Shown piece by piece: positions 63,894-64,000 of a stretch of 64,000 bases of DNA; the first letter of the stretch is position 1, and the number at the start of each line of letters is the position of its first letter. The position numbers and the translations under genes were made by a program. Source of the DNA: Scolanthus callimorphus (lineage: Eukaryota; Cnidaria; Anthozoa; Actiniaria; Edwardsiidae); NCBI GenBank assembly GCA_033964015.1, contig CM066913.1, positions 19,367,854 through 19,431,853 of the forward strand. Direction: 5' to 3'. The notes below the pieces were generated by a model. It was not told the origin of the DNA. It did no database searches and saw only the letters and a program-made list of their open reading frames with translations.

Positions 63894-64000
63894 AGTGTAT
63901 ACAACATCTATTTAAAACAATTTTTTAAAAGAGACCCAAAGTTCTGAGTTCTTGTTATCATTAGAAAATATGTCAGTATTCAATCCTGGAATGGACGTTT

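Overview
The window looks like nuclear DNA of a multicellular animal. It is AT-rich, host exons are separated by GT-AG introns, coding sequence is sparse, and short inverted-repeat DNA transposons, hAT relics and a CR1/L2-type LINE dominate the rest. The density and style of the hairpin elements suggest a cnidarian, probably an anthozoan such as a stony coral. That assignment is inference from overall character; no rRNA or mitochondrial marker is present. I saw no tRNA, rRNA or CRISPR array.

Three host loci can be supported. (1) 582-3623, minus strand: an intronless secreted protein of about 1,000 residues with an N-terminal signal peptide and a central Gly/Ala-rich hydrophobic stretch. It is split over three overlapping reading frames by two frame changes. 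(2) 11914-22379, plus strand: two tandem TLCD4/TMEM56-like TLC-domain genes. The upstream copy is represented only by its last two exons. The downstream copy has six recognisable exons, and its last exon carries one extra T that breaks the frame. (3) 61233-63415, plus strand: an unrecognised small gene with three phase-compatible exons and a terminal exon. One intron holds a tandem array of about 143-bp units, and each unit contains a copy of the preceding mini-exon. Four of these copies keep a 3' AG, a 5' GT and an open 48- or 54-nt phase-0 exon. This is the most unusual structure in the window.

The rest is repeat territory. 4-11 kb holds foldback and hAT-like elements, several nested and with visible target-site duplications. 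23.7-26.8 kb is a hAT relic interrupted by a 2.67-kb element whose interior is a roughly 390-bp tandem array of exon-like units. 30-45 kb holds several MITE families with two to four copies each, again nested. 46-47.4 kb is a broken LINE. 48-50 kb is a 1.3-kb pyrimidine-only tract flanked by a satellite in opposite orientations. 52-64 kb alternates minisatellites and long inverted repeats.

Several independent one-base frame breaks in otherwise good coding sequence suggest either young pseudogenes or residual indel errors in the assembly. Read-level data would be needed to tell these apart.
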